Below, one piece after another: positions 1-8,541 of a stretch of 64,000 bases of DNA. The notes below the pieces were generated by a model that had not been told where the DNA came from, did no database searches, and worked only from the letters and a program-made list of their open reading frames with translations. A program made the position numbers and the translations under genes. Numbering within the stretch: the stretch's first letter is position 1; every line of letters begins with the position of its first letter. Source of the DNA: CAIWHR01 sp963741355 (lineage in GTDB: Bacteria > Pseudomonadota > Gammaproteobacteria > Burkholderiales > Casimicrobiaceae); NCBI GenBank assembly GCA_963741355.1, contig CAVUIG010000028.1, positions 1-64,000 on the forward strand. The letters run 5' to 3'.

Positions 1-66
1 GTGAGGACAGGAAATCCAAGCCTGTGCTTTAATATGAAACGATTGCGCTAAAGAGAGGAGGCGAAC

Positions 67-774
67 ATGGCGAAGGACAGACCCACGACCGGCACCGACG
101 GGCGCCCGCTGCCGATACTGCCGCCGGAACGCGACGCGCGCGTGTGGGCCCGATTGGTCCGGGTGATGTTCTACACGCCCGGCTTCCTGGCGCTGCTGCT
201 GCTCAAGACCGGCGAACCGACGAGCTTCGGCATCACGGTGGAGCTGCTGATGCTGTCCAGCGCGGCGGCCATCGTCGGCGGCCTGTTCATCGCCACCCAG
301 TCCGAGGGCAGGGGCGCCGATCATTCGTCCCGGGTCGGCGTCTGGAGCGGGGCGCTGGTGCTCGAGCTGCTGGCGGCGGTGCCGTTCCTTTGCGCCGTGC
401 CGCCGCTGTTCCACGAGCTCGCGAACAGCACGCTGCTGCACGCCAGGGCGCCCGGCGCCGTCGACTGTCTCGCTCGGCGCCTCCGAGCTGCTGCCGCGAT
501 GGCGATCCTGCCGTTCATGCTCTACCAGCTGGCCGGCTTCGGCACGCTGCACTTCGTCGTTTCCAAGCCGGTGAACTGGGTCATCAACATCGCCATCCTC
601 GGCTTGATCATCGCCGCCTACGTCGCCAACCGCCAGGGCGCCTACGCGCTGGAGCGGATGTTGACGGACTGCTGGTCCTGGGCATGGCCGCCACCGTGTT
701 CTACGGCGATCCTCAGGCTCAGGCGGATGCAGACGGACTACACGCTGCGCTGCCCGCCCAAGGACGAGAAGTAG
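67..774 (+). CDS. Unidentified multi-pass membrane protein, probably frameshifted
   Basis: I do not recognise the family. As read it is 235 residues, with hydrophobic segments at about residues 36-48, 56-76, 94-112, 145-165 and 170-188, so an inner-membrane protein is likely. A strong AGGAGG ribosome site lies just before the ATG. The tail from about residue 198 turns Trp/Pro/Cys-rich, while the +2 frame there reads a clean hydrophobic run (GLLVLGMAATVFYG). The original frame then resumes with a basic, ordinary-looking tail (LRRMQTDYTLRCPPKDEK). This suggests two compensating one-base indels near 665 and 712. Only one or two transcribed neighbours are visible and they give no functional hint. 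Confidence 0.5.
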   Translation: MAKDRPTTGTDGRPLPILPPERDARVWARLVRVMFYTPGFLALLLLKTGEPTSFGITVELLMLSSAAAIVGGLFIATQSEGRGADHSSRVGVWSGALVLELLAAVPFLCAVPPLFHELANSTLLHARAPGAVDCLARRLRAAAAMAILPFMLYQLAGFGTLHFVVSKPVNWVINIAILGLIIAAYVANRQGAYALERMLTDCWSWAWPPPCSTAILRLRRMQTDYTLRCPPKDEK

Positions 775-875
775 GGCGATCAGGGCAAACGTCCACGCTC
801 TCGCATTGCAGCACTGGCGCGGCTCACGCGACCGACCCGATTTGGGAAGCGCTGGCGCAGTGAAGGAAGGACATC

Positions 876-1865
876 GTGTGGTGGATCAGCTATCGAGGTG
901 AAGGCAAGGCCGGCGTCGACAACATCGGCGTCTTCGAGGACGACGGCACGCCGCGCAAGAGAGCATCCGCTGCTCCTCGACCCGTCGCCCGATGCGCACC
1001 CGCTGCACATCGCCCGCGGCTTCGCGCTCGTGGGCGACGATCTCTACATCGCCAACGCCTGGCGCAAGGACAGCCACGTCGCCCGCTACCGCCGCCACGG
1101 CGACACGTTCCACTTCGCCGAAGTGGTGGTGGCCACCAAGCACGTCTCGGCGATGGTCCACCCCTTCGACGTGGAGCTCGGCGACGACGGCCGGCTCTAC
1201 GTGTCCTGCCAGGACACCAACACCGTCGTCGCCATCCTGCCGAAGACGCGCAAGCCGGCGCCGGTGGCGCTCGCACCTGCGCAAGACCTTTCCCAAGGGA
1301 AACTTCCTTCCCGGCACGCTCGTCGCCTCCAGCCAGGGCCAGCTTCCCGAAGTCGGCGACCAGCCGCCGCTGGACGTGCCGTCGCCGCAGGGCCTCAAGG
1401 TGGTGCTCGACGTGCACGGCAAGCCCCGGCACTCCGTGCGCGGGATCATCGTGCACCGCAAGCATCTCTACGTGGCGGACGAGGCGGGGGACGCGGTCAA
1501 GATCTTCGAGGTGAAGTCGGGGCGGCTCGTGGCGCGCATCCGGGGGAAGCAAGCTCGCGAAGCCCGTGCACCTCATCCTGCACGACGACACGCTCTACAT
1601 CGGCGCCGCCGGCACCGGCAGCATCCTCGCCTACGACATCCCCGCGAAGGCTCCGCGCGGCAAGCTCAAGGCGCGCGCGGTCATCGACGGCAAGCTCAAG
1701 GCCCCGTCCGGCTTCGCGATCGGCCCGGACGGCGATCTCTACGTGGCCGAACGGTTCGATCAGCGGGTCCGGCGCTTCTCCCTCAAGGGAAAGAAGAAGG
1801 GGACGTTCATTGACGGGCTCCCGGACATGCCGGAGTTCCTGGTGCACGTGCCGGATCCGGCGTAA
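876..1865 (+). CDS. NHL/SMP30-type beta-propeller protein, split by frameshifts
   Basis: The start is GTG with GGAAGGA upstream. The readable protein moves through three frames: residues from 876 (ISYRGEGKAGVDNIGVFED), then from about 970 (GDDLYIANAWRKDSHVARY, DDGRLYVSCQDTNTV), then about 1290-1550 (HSVRGIIVHRKHLYVADEAG), then 1566 to the stop (DGDLYVAERFDQRVRRFSL). The recurring G-D-x-L-Y-V/I-A pattern, about five times, is that of NHL or six-bladed propeller repeats. The whole span is a multiple of three (330 codons), so three same-direction indels would cancel. A propeller can bind ligand or catalyse lactone hydrolysis; nothing here fixes the substrate. No signal peptide is seen. Confidence 0.6.
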
Positions 1866-1975
1866 GGCAGTTCAGGCGATCGGATTTCGAGAGAAGAGCG
1901 TGATGTCGACTTGCGTCATCTCGCTCGACGAGCGAATGAGACGATGGCCATGACCGTACGCGCCCGGACCCGCAA

Positions 1976-2749
1976 ATGACTCGCACGATTCGCAGTGCCA
2001 ACACGATGCTGGTGATGTTGATCTTCGCTATGGCCGTGATCGTGCTACAGGCCACTGCAGTCGAGGCAGCAGACGCGAGGGGAGCACAGGCCGAAGTTCA
2101 GATCGGACTTTGCTCGCCTGCCGACCAGATCGTTCAAGCGCTTGATCTGCGCCCGCGCGGCGCCCCGATCGAAGTCTGGCAGTTCGATGATGCGGCACTT
2201 GTCCTCTTCGGGCACGGGCTGCGCCTTCGCCTGCGGAGGGCCGCGGACGGTCGCTCCGAGCTCACGCTGAAGGTCGCCGACCAGGACTGTGCGGCGGCCA
2301 AACCCGAACTCATACCATCGGGCGAAGGCAAGTGCGAATACGACGTGTACGGCACGAGCAGGGCCGGCGCGGTGTCGCTCACTCGTAAGCTGGATGCAAA
2401 GAGCACGAACGATCTGCTTGCAGGCCGCTTGGCGCCGGCGCAGGCGCTCAGTACGTCGCAGATCAGGTACTTGCGCGAAATCGTCGGAATCTGGCCGCTG
2501 CCCCCCGGCATTCACGCGCTGGGTCCGATGCAAGTCCGGACATACCGAACCAAGGGCAAGATTTACGACATCGATATCTCACAACTTCCTGGCGGCGAGC
2601 GATTTGCAGAGATCTCGCGCAAAGTGCCGCTGACTGACGCCATGCAGGCAAAGGAGGTCATGGAAGCCGACCTCTCCCGAGCCGGCGTCGAGATGTGCGC
2701 CGATCAGACTTCGCAAGCCGGAAAGAAACTACGGTTCCTGTTGCGCTAG
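1976..2749 (+). CDS. Exported hypothetical protein with a CYTH-like domain
   Basis: This 257-residue protein begins with a typical Sec signal peptide: basic MTRTIR, a hydrophobic stretch at about residues 10-28, and A-x-A sites near 31. The mature part alternates charged residues in beta-strand patterns (LRLRLRR, ELTLKV, CEYDVYG, SLTRKLD), ending in a helix-rich region with AMQAKEVMEADL. Pairs of Arg/Lys/Glu on strands resemble the triphosphate-tunnel (CYTH) fold, which is normally cytoplasmic, so a periplasmic version would be unusual. I infer the fold from pattern only and see no canonical ExExK at the N-terminus. It is convergent with the cupin gene 48 bp downstream. Confidence 0.55.
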   Translation: MTRTIRSANTMLVMLIFAMAVIVLQATAVEAADARGAQAEVQIGLCSPADQIVQALDLRPRGAPIEVWQFDDAALVLFGHGLRLRLRRAADGRSELTLKVADQDCAAAKPELIPSGEGKCEYDVYGTSRAGAVSLTRKLDAKSTNDLLAGRLAPAQALSTSQIRYLREIVGIWPLPPGIHALGPMQVRTYRTKGKIYDIDISQLPGGERFAEISRKVPLTDAMQAKEVMEADLSRAGVEMCADQTSQAGKKLRFLLR

Positions 2750-2797
2750 CCTCGGCCATAGGCGGACCCTGCCGCATGGCGCTTCGCCTGGCCGGGA

Positions 2798-3274
2798 TCA
2801 AACCTCGTCGACCCAATAGTCCAGATGGTCGCCCACGCGCGTCATGTGGCGGAGGCCCCCGCCGAACGCGCCGATCTTCTTCGAATCGGGATATTCGCAG
2901 ACTTCCGCCGGCAGCATCGTGCTGACGGACAGATAGGCGAGCTCGGCGTCCGAATCGTTGACGATCTGGTGCGCCGTTTCCGGGCCCCCGACCGGGCAGC
3001 AGATCACGTCGCCGGCGCGGATCTTCCTGGTCTCGCTGCCATAGCGCAGCGTGCCCTCGCCCCGGACGACGAAGAACATCTCCTCTTCCCCGCGATGACT
3101 GTGGAAGGGGCACGAGCGCTTGCCAGGCGGAACGACGTCGTAGGAATAGCCGAGGTCCTTGGCGCCGAGGAGCGGCCCGATGCGCACCGCGTCGGACTCG
3201 AACTTGTCGCCCTTCGCGAAATGCTCGAGCTTCAATTGGTCGATGTTGACGATTCTGGAATCGATCACGCTCAT
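2798..3274 (-). CDS. Single-domain cupin protein
   Basis: This is a 158-residue small beta-barrel protein. The first cupin motif spans residues 51-75 with H58, H60 and E64 (PFHSHRGEEEMFFVV). The second has P94 and H102 followed by N106, giving the usual three-His/one-Glu metal site. The start at 3274 is chosen because GGAGA lies 8-9 bases before it and homologous cupins begin just ahead of the barrel; the frame stays open upstream only as overlap with the neighbour. Small cupins of this type serve as sugar isomerases, dioxygenases or binding proteins, and the substrate here cannot be read. It is transcribed with the metallo-hydrolase gene upstream. Confidence 0.75.
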   Translation of the reverse strand: MSVIDSRIVNIDQLKLEHFAKGDKFESDAVRIGPLLGAKDLGYSYDVVPPGKRSCPFHSHRGEEEMFFVVRGEGTLRYGSETRKIRAGDVICCPVGGPETAHQIVNDSDAELAYLSVSTMLPAEVCEYPDSKKIGAFGGGLRHMTRVGDHLDYWVDEV

Positions 3275-3353
3275 GGTTTCATATCTCCGCACACGATAAG
3301 GATTGAATGTGACATGTCGCGCAACACCGCGAAGCGAACGCGCCAGAGAAAAG

Positions 3354-4476
3354 CTAATCGATTGGCCAGGGCATGGCCTTCGGCAGCGTGATCGCCCCGG
3401 CCGTGTCTGACTCTGGTTTTCGCGCGACCGCGTCGACGACGCGCCACCACGGCGTGACGTCTTCCGCGTGCGCCGGCTCGACCGGCTCGCCGAGCCGAGG
3501 CATGACGAGTTGCGCGCCTGATTTCGGACCCAGCGCAGCAGCGTTTCCGCCGGCTGGTCCCACGCGTGCATCGCAAGGCTGAACGTGCCCCAATGCACCG
3601 GCAGGAAAGCACCGCCGCCCGAGCAGCGCGAGCGCCTTCAGCGCGTTCTCCGGCCCGAGATGGATGTCGCCCCACGCCGGATGGAACGCGCCGACTTCGA
3701 GCATGACGAGATCGAACGGGCCGAGGCGTTCGCGGATCGCCCGATATTCCGTCGTGAGGCCCGTGTCGCCGCTGAAGAACACCGCGTGCCGCTCGCGAGC
3801 GAATCACGAGCGAAGACCACAGCGTCGCGTTGCGGTCCTTCAGGCCGCGGCCCGAGAAGTGCTGCGACGGCGCGGCGGTCACCGTGAGCCCGGTATTCGG
3901 CAACCGATGCGATTCCCACCAGTCGAGCTCGATGATGCGCTCGGGCGGCACGCCCCACGCTTCGAGGTGCGCGCCGACGCCGAGCGAGGTCACGAACGGA
4001 ACGTCGCGCTTGGCGAGCTCGCGGATCGTCGGGTAGTCGAGGTGGTCGTAGTGGTCGTGCGACACGACCACGAGGTCGATCGGCGGCAGCGCGTGAAGGG
4101 GAACCGGCACGGGCTGGAAGCGCTTGGGGCCGGCGAGCCGCGACGGCGAGGCGCGCGGTCCCCAGACCGGATCGGTCAGCACGCGAATGCCGTCGATCTC
4201 GATCAGCACCGTCGAGTGGCCGAGCCAGGTGGCGCGCAGTCCGCTCTCGGGCCGCTTCGTCCAGGCATCGAGCGGGCTCATCGAGGGCAGCGGCCCCCGC
4301 GGCACGCGCCGCTCGCCGCCGCACAGGAACTCGCCGAGCGTCGGCATCTGCGCGTTCGGGTCGCGCAATCCTGCGAGGATCGGATGCACGTTGCGAAACT
4401 GCTCGCCCGCCCAGAGCGGCGATGCCTTGATGCGCTCGAGGCGCGCGCCTTCGGGTTTTCTGCCGAGCGATTTCAT
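3354..4476 (-). CDS. Metallo-beta-lactamase-fold hydrolase (UlaG/NAPE-PLD-like), frameshifted
   Basis: The N-terminal part carries WLGHSTVLIEIDGIRVLTDP at about residues 84-103 and the metal-binding HxHxDH motif (SHDHYDHLD, about 139-147), then PSQHFSGRG. This is the pattern of the large L-ascorbate-6-phosphate-lactonase/NAPE-PLD-like branch of the MBL superfamily. After about residue 230 the frame fails, but the continuation is clear in other frames: FFSGDTGLTTEY with the third metal ligand near 3775, HWGTFSLAMHAWDQPAET near 3570, and a C-terminus ending at 3354. At least three indels are therefore needed (near 3785, 3610 and 3515). Likely cytoplasmic; substrate unknown. Confidence 0.7.
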
Positions 4477-4507
4477 CGTGGAAGCTCCTGGGGTCCCTCA
4501 CGTCAAT

Positions 4508-5194
4508 TCAGGAGGCCGCCGACGGCCGCCCATGAAGTCCGGCGAGCGGAGCACGGCGCAGGAACACCGAGTCGCGGCCGAGGATCAGTCGAACGAGATC
4601 CTCGAGGATAGGCTCGTCGATTGCATTGCTGTGAAATTCCAGAGTGATGCGATCCAGCCGGTCGACGTTGACCAGCGCCACCGTCACGAGGCCGGTCCGA
4701 TAGTCGGCACGGAACGCGATGTGCGCAGGTATGGCGGGGGGCACGGAAATCGCGCACGTGTGCACTGAGCCGGACGAATCTTCCACCTTGCGGCTGGTGT
4801 ATTGCAGGCCGGCGTCGTCCAACGCCTTTTCCGCCGTTGCGACGCTTGCCGGCGCGACATCGATGGCGAGCGGCTTCGAAGCCGAGATCTCGTAGTACAC
4901 GTTGATCTCGTCCAGCACCGGGAAACCGACGATCCGGCTCTCATGCTGTCCAACCGAGCCGCGACCGAATCGCGGCGCCTCGAACACAAGACCGTGTCCC
5001 AGGTCGAAGCGATGATCGATCGCGGGCTTCAGCCCGTCGAGGTAGGTCACTGCCTTTTCGAGCCATCGGAATGCCTTGCGCATCCGCGCGTCGATCTTCT
5101 GGAAATCCTCGACGTCGGCGTTCGTGTGCGTCGATTGCCGCGCAGTTTCGTACTGCGTGCGAAGCTCGTCGAGCAGAGAACCTGGATTCGACAT
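4508..5194 (-). CDS. Conserved hypothetical protein, 228 residues
   Basis: No family is recognised. The start at 5194 follows GGGAGGAAT at good spacing. The N-terminal 70 residues look helical (LDELRTQYETARQ, RKAFRWLEKAVTYLDGL). The rest looks like a mixed alpha/beta domain with strands such as INVYYEISASKPLAID, HIAFRADYRTGLVTVALVN and RITLEFHSNAI. No signal peptide or membrane segment is visible, so it is probably cytoplasmic. It lies between the MBL hydrolase and the MFS exporter on the same strand, with a 31-bp gap to the former. Closely similar proteins with an N-terminal helical pair occur as uncharacterised proteins in Burkholderiales, as far as I recall. Confidence 0.6.
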   Translation of the reverse strand: MSNPGSLLDELRTQYETARQSTHTNADVEDFQKIDARMRKAFRWLEKAVTYLDGLKPAIDHRFDLGHGLVFEAPRFGRGSVGQHESRIVGFPVLDEINVYYEISASKPLAIDVAPASVATAEKALDDAGLQYTSRKVEDSSGSVHTCAISVPPAIPAHIAFRADYRTGLVTVALVNVDRLDRITLEFHSNAIDEPILEDLVRLILGRDSVFLRRAPLAGLHGRPSAAS

Positions 5195-5346
5195 AGTGAT
5201 TCCTCCCTCGTGGTCCTTCAACGACCGGGATTGCCATTCAGCCGGCGGCTTCGCCCGACTGCAGCAGGGCGACGCTTCCGTGGCCGCCCTCGAGGGCAGA
5301 TGCCGACGATCGCGCGCTGCGAATGTGGACTCATCACGGCCATGGA

Positions 5347-7041
5347 TCACAGTTCCCGGTCGGCGAGCCAGTGCTGCGACGTTGTCGTCGCACCTTCGAC
5401 CAGGTACTGCTTGGCGTTTCGCTGGATCTCGCGATCGGCGACGCTCACGCGCTCGTGCTGGCGCAGGTGCTCGACCCACGATTCGTCCATGAAGCATTCG
5501 ACGAAGCGAACCGGATCGGCGGAATCGTGGAAGAGCTCCCAGTAATAGGCGCCATTGCGCCGGCGCATTTCGCGCACGGCCTGCATCGCCGCGACGAACT
5601 CGGCGCGTTTCGTTGCCTCAATCCGGTATTCGATGGTCACCATCACGGGACCGCTGTCGGGCTCGGGGGTCCCGACAATCACGGGTGCCGCCCATTCCAT
5701 CGACGGCGTGAAGTCGAGCACCTCGTGCTTGCCGAGCTTGATACCCCAGGTCAATGCGATGGCCACCACCATCCCCAGCGCCGCCGCCGTCAGCGTGTCA
5801 GGGATTCCGATCCGCGTCGCGACCTGCCCCCACAGGAGGCTGCCGAGCGCCATTCCGCCCATGAACACGACGACGAACGCTGCGAGCCCGCGTGCGCGCA
5901 CCCACGCGGGCAGCGTCAGCTGGGCGGAGACCTGCAGCGCCGAGAGAATCGAAATCCATGCCACGCCCGTCGCGAGCATCGCCACCGCCAGCAGCCCGAT
6001 GTTCTGAAGGCGCGCAAGCGCCAGGGCGGCGAGCGCGTAGAGCACGCTCGCACCGGCAACGAGGACGTCCCGCGAGAACTTCGCGCGCAAGCGCGGCAGC
6101 AGCAGCGCACCCGCAACCGCGCCGATGCCGATGCATGTCAGGAGCAGGCCGTAGATTTCGGGGCCGCGGCCGAGCTCCCGCCGCACGATGAGCGGAAACA
6201 ACGACCAGGTCGCGCTCGCGAACACGAAGAAGGCGATGCCGCGAATGAGCACGTTCTGCAGCGGACGCGTGTGCATGACGAAGCGCATGCCGACGCGAAT
6301 CGCACTGACGAACCTCTCGGCCGGCAGGGTGCTCTTGTGATGCTCGCGTCGCCAGCGCAGAAGTACCGCGAGGATTCCCACATAGGAAACAGCGTTGAGG
6401 ATGAACACGAGCCAGGCCCCGACTGCCGCCACCAGCACGCCCGCGATCGCGGGCCCGATCGCACGCGAGACATTGATCGCGATGCTGTTGAGCGCGATCG
6501 CGGAAGGCATCTCGGCGATGGGGACCAATTCGGGGACGATCGCGGCCCATGCCGGCATCACCAGCGCCGCGCCGACCCCGAGCGCAAACGTGAATCCGAT
6601 AAGCGACCACGCGGTGATCATGTCCAGCCACGTAAGAATTCCCAGCGCACTCGCGACGATTAGCAGATAGACCTGGACGCCGATCAGGAGCCGGCGCCGG
6701 TCGAGAATATCGGCGAGCGCGCCCGCCGGCAGCGCGAGCAGCATGACCGGAAAGCTGTCGGCCGCCTCGACCAGCGCCACCATCGACGGGGACGAGGAAA
6801 GCGATGTCATCAGCCAGCCGGCTCCGACGTCCTGCATCCACGTGCCGATGTTCGAGACGATCGTCGCGATCCACAGGCTGCGGAACAGCGTGTTCTGCAG
6901 CGGGCTCCACGCCGATGCCGCCGCGTGGTTCGGCCGCGACGCCGGGGATTCAACGGGCTCGGAAGGCTTCATGAAAGGCTGTTGCGAAGGGGCTTCTTGA
7001 TTGGGGGCGTCCTTCCGACGCGACCTCCAGGGCAGGATCAT
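5347..7041 (-). CDS. MFS exporter of the MFS_3/EntS-like group with C-terminal ferredoxin-like domain
   Basis: About twelve membrane segments span roughly residues 50-440, with SNIGTWMQDVGAGWLM at the first helix pair, as in enterobactin-exporter-type (MFS_3) proteins that export small molecules by proton antiport. A soluble C-terminal domain of about 90 residues follows (TIEYRIEATKRAEFVAAM, RFVECFMDESWVEHLRQHE). It resembles the dimeric alpha/beta barrel often attached to this MFS group. Two starts are possible, ATG at 7041 or 6972, and neither has a good ribosome site; 7041 keeps a basic N-terminus. No siderophore or antibiotic genes lie nearby, so the cargo is unknown. Confidence 0.75.
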   Translation of the reverse strand: MILPWRSRRKDAPNQEAPSQQPFMKPSEPVESPASRPNHAAASAWSPLQNTLFRSLWIATIVSNIGTWMQDVGAGWLMTSLSSSPSMVALVEAADSFPVMLLALPAGALADILDRRRLLIGVQVYLLIVASALGILTWLDMITAWSLIGFTFALGVGAALVMPAWAAIVPELVPIAEMPSAIALNSIAINVSRAIGPAIAGVLVAAVGAWLVFILNAVSYVGILAVLLRWRREHHKSTLPAERFVSAIRVGMRFVMHTRPLQNVLIRGIAFFVFASATWSLFPLIVRRELGRGPEIYGLLLTCIGIGAVAGALLLPRLRAKFSRDVLVAGASVLYALAALALARLQNIGLLAVAMLATGVAWISILSALQVSAQLTLPAWVRARGLAAFVVVFMGGMALGSLLWGQVATRIGIPDTLTAAALGMVVAIALTWGIKLGKHEVLDFTPSMEWAAPVIVGTPEPDSGPVMVTIEYRIEATKRAEFVAAMQAVREMRRRNGAYYWELFHDSADPVRFVECFMDESWVEHLRQHERVSVADREIQRNAKQYLVEGATTTSQHWLADREL

Positions 7042-7166
7042 CGGCGCCGATCGGGCAGCGTAACTAGGTGCGGACGCGCGAAAGCGGATCATACCCTCGA
7101 ACTTTCGGCGGCACAGTGGCAAGTCGGGTGCTTACCGGCGGCTGCGCTCGCGGGTAGACTCGACGC

Positions 7167-7832
7167 ATGTCCACTCGCTCGTCCGCGCGCTTTGCCCGCC
7201 GCGAGGTGCTCGGTCTCGCCAAGCGTGAATTCGCGCTGCTGAGGCGGCTGCGCACGCCGCAGGAAATCCAGTCGTACCTGAACTCGATCCCGATAAACCA
7301 TGAGGTCGGCGGCGAAACCATGTGGTCGGTGCGCGAGGTGATCCGGCATCGCTGCGCGCATTGCATGGAGGGCGCGCTCGTCGCCGCGTGCGCGTTGTGG
7401 GTGCACGGGGAGCCTCCGCTCGTCATGCATCTCGATTGCACGCCGAGCGACTACCCGCACGTGGTCGCGCTGTTCCGCCGAGGCAAGGGCTGGGGCGCGA
7501 TCTCCAAGACGAACGGCGCGGTGCTGCGCTATCGCGATCCGGTGTACCGAAGCCTGCGCGAGCTCGCGATGTCGTATTTCCACGAGTACTTTGACACCCG
7601 CGGGCGAAGGACTCTGCGCAGGTATTCGGTGTCCTTCGACCTGCGCCGGATCGATCCCGGACTCTGGGTGACCAATGCGCAAGCGTGCGTGGAAACCCAC
7701 GACCGACTGGAGGCGCTGCGGCACTACGAGATGATTTCCCCGCGGCAGGCGCGGCTCGTCTCGCGCCGCGATCGCTTCGAGCGCGAGGCGGCGAAGCTGG
7801 TCGAATATCCGCAGGCGCCGCCGCGCAAATAG
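7167..7832 (+). CDS. Transglutaminase-like superfamily protein
   Basis: This is a 221-residue protein with no signal peptide. Around residue 66 a cysteine sits at the start of a helix (RHRCAHCMEGALVAA). It is followed about 32 residues later by SDYPHVVALF with His98 and then by GWGAISKTNGAV. This order and spacing fit the Cys-His-Asp/Asn triad of the papain-like transglutaminase fold. Whether it is a protease, an amidase or inactive cannot be decided. A -10-like TAGACT lies about 20 bp before the ATG and there is no evident ribosome site, so the leader is short. Confidence 0.6.
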   Translation: MSTRSSARFARREVLGLAKREFALLRRLRTPQEIQSYLNSIPINHEVGGETMWSVREVIRHRCAHCMEGALVAACALWVHGEPPLVMHLDCTPSDYPHVVALFRRGKGWGAISKTNGAVLRYRDPVYRSLRELAMSYFHEYFDTRGRRTLRRYSVSFDLRRIDPGLWVTNAQACVETHDRLEALRHYEMISPRQARLVSRRDRFEREAAKLVEYPQAPPRK

Positions 7833-7917
7833 CGGGATGCGCGAAGAGCGTCTCGCGATCCGCCCACGGGATTGTGCGGACGGCGAGACGTGATCGCGCG
7901 GCGCGCTGCGGTGATGC

Positions 7918-8478
7918 TCAGGCCGCCGTGTTGCGCTCGACCCAGGCCGCGAATGCCTGCATGAACTTGGCGAGGAATTCCCGCGTCGGCTCGCTCGTCA
8001 GCGCCCCGCTGTCGTCGAACAGCTTGGCGGCGCCACCGATGTACGCCTCCGGCTGCTGCATCGCCGGCATGTCGAGGAACACGAACGATTGGCGGAGATG
8101 ATGGTTGGCGCCAAAGGCGCCGATCGCTCCGGGCGAGACGCTGATCACGGCGCAGGGCTTGCCCGTCCAGACGCTCTTGCCGTATGGGCGCGAGCCGACG
8201 TCGATCGCGTTCTTGAGCATGCCCGGGACCGAGCGGTTGAACTCGGGCGTTGCGAACAGCACGGCCTCCGCAGCCTGCATCCGCTTCCGGAACGCGACCC
8301 ACTCGGCCGGGAGCGCGTCCTCGAGGTCCATGTTGTAGTGGGGAAGCGCGCCGATTTCGACCAGCTCCGGTGCGAGCGCGGCCGGCGCGAGGCCGATCGC
8401 CGCACGGGCCATCTTGCGGGTGAACGATTCCTTGCGCAGGCTGCCGACCAGCACGGCGACATTGCGGGGCGTTGCCAT
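7918..8478 (-). CDS. NAD(P)H-dependent FMN reductase (flavodoxin fold)
   Basis: At 186 residues it has the usual length for the NADPH-dependent FMN reductase/ChrR-type family. The N-terminal phosphate loop VGSLRKESFTRK (about residues 11-22) binds FMN phosphate, and TPEFNRSVPGMLKNAIDVGSR (about 76-96) is the hallmark segment that contacts the flavin ring. GGANH-type loop residues appear near 125. Members reduce flavins, quinones, azo dyes or chromate and are cytoplasmic. It sits 63 bp downstream of the kup stop, on the same strand but probably as a separate unit. Confidence 0.85.
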   Translation of the reverse strand: MATPRNVAVLVGSLRKESFTRKMARAAIGLAPAALAPELVEIGALPHYNMDLEDALPAEWVAFRKRMQAAEAVLFATPEFNRSVPGMLKNAIDVGSRPYGKSVWTGKPCAVISVSPGAIGAFGANHHLRQSFVFLDMPAMQQPEAYIGGAAKLFDDSGALTSEPTREFLAKFMQAFAAWVERNTAA

Positions 8479-8541
8479 GGCCGCTCCTTCACGCGTTGGG
8501 CGCCCAAGTTGGGCGCGATCAGATCAAGGCGGGCGAGCCCG

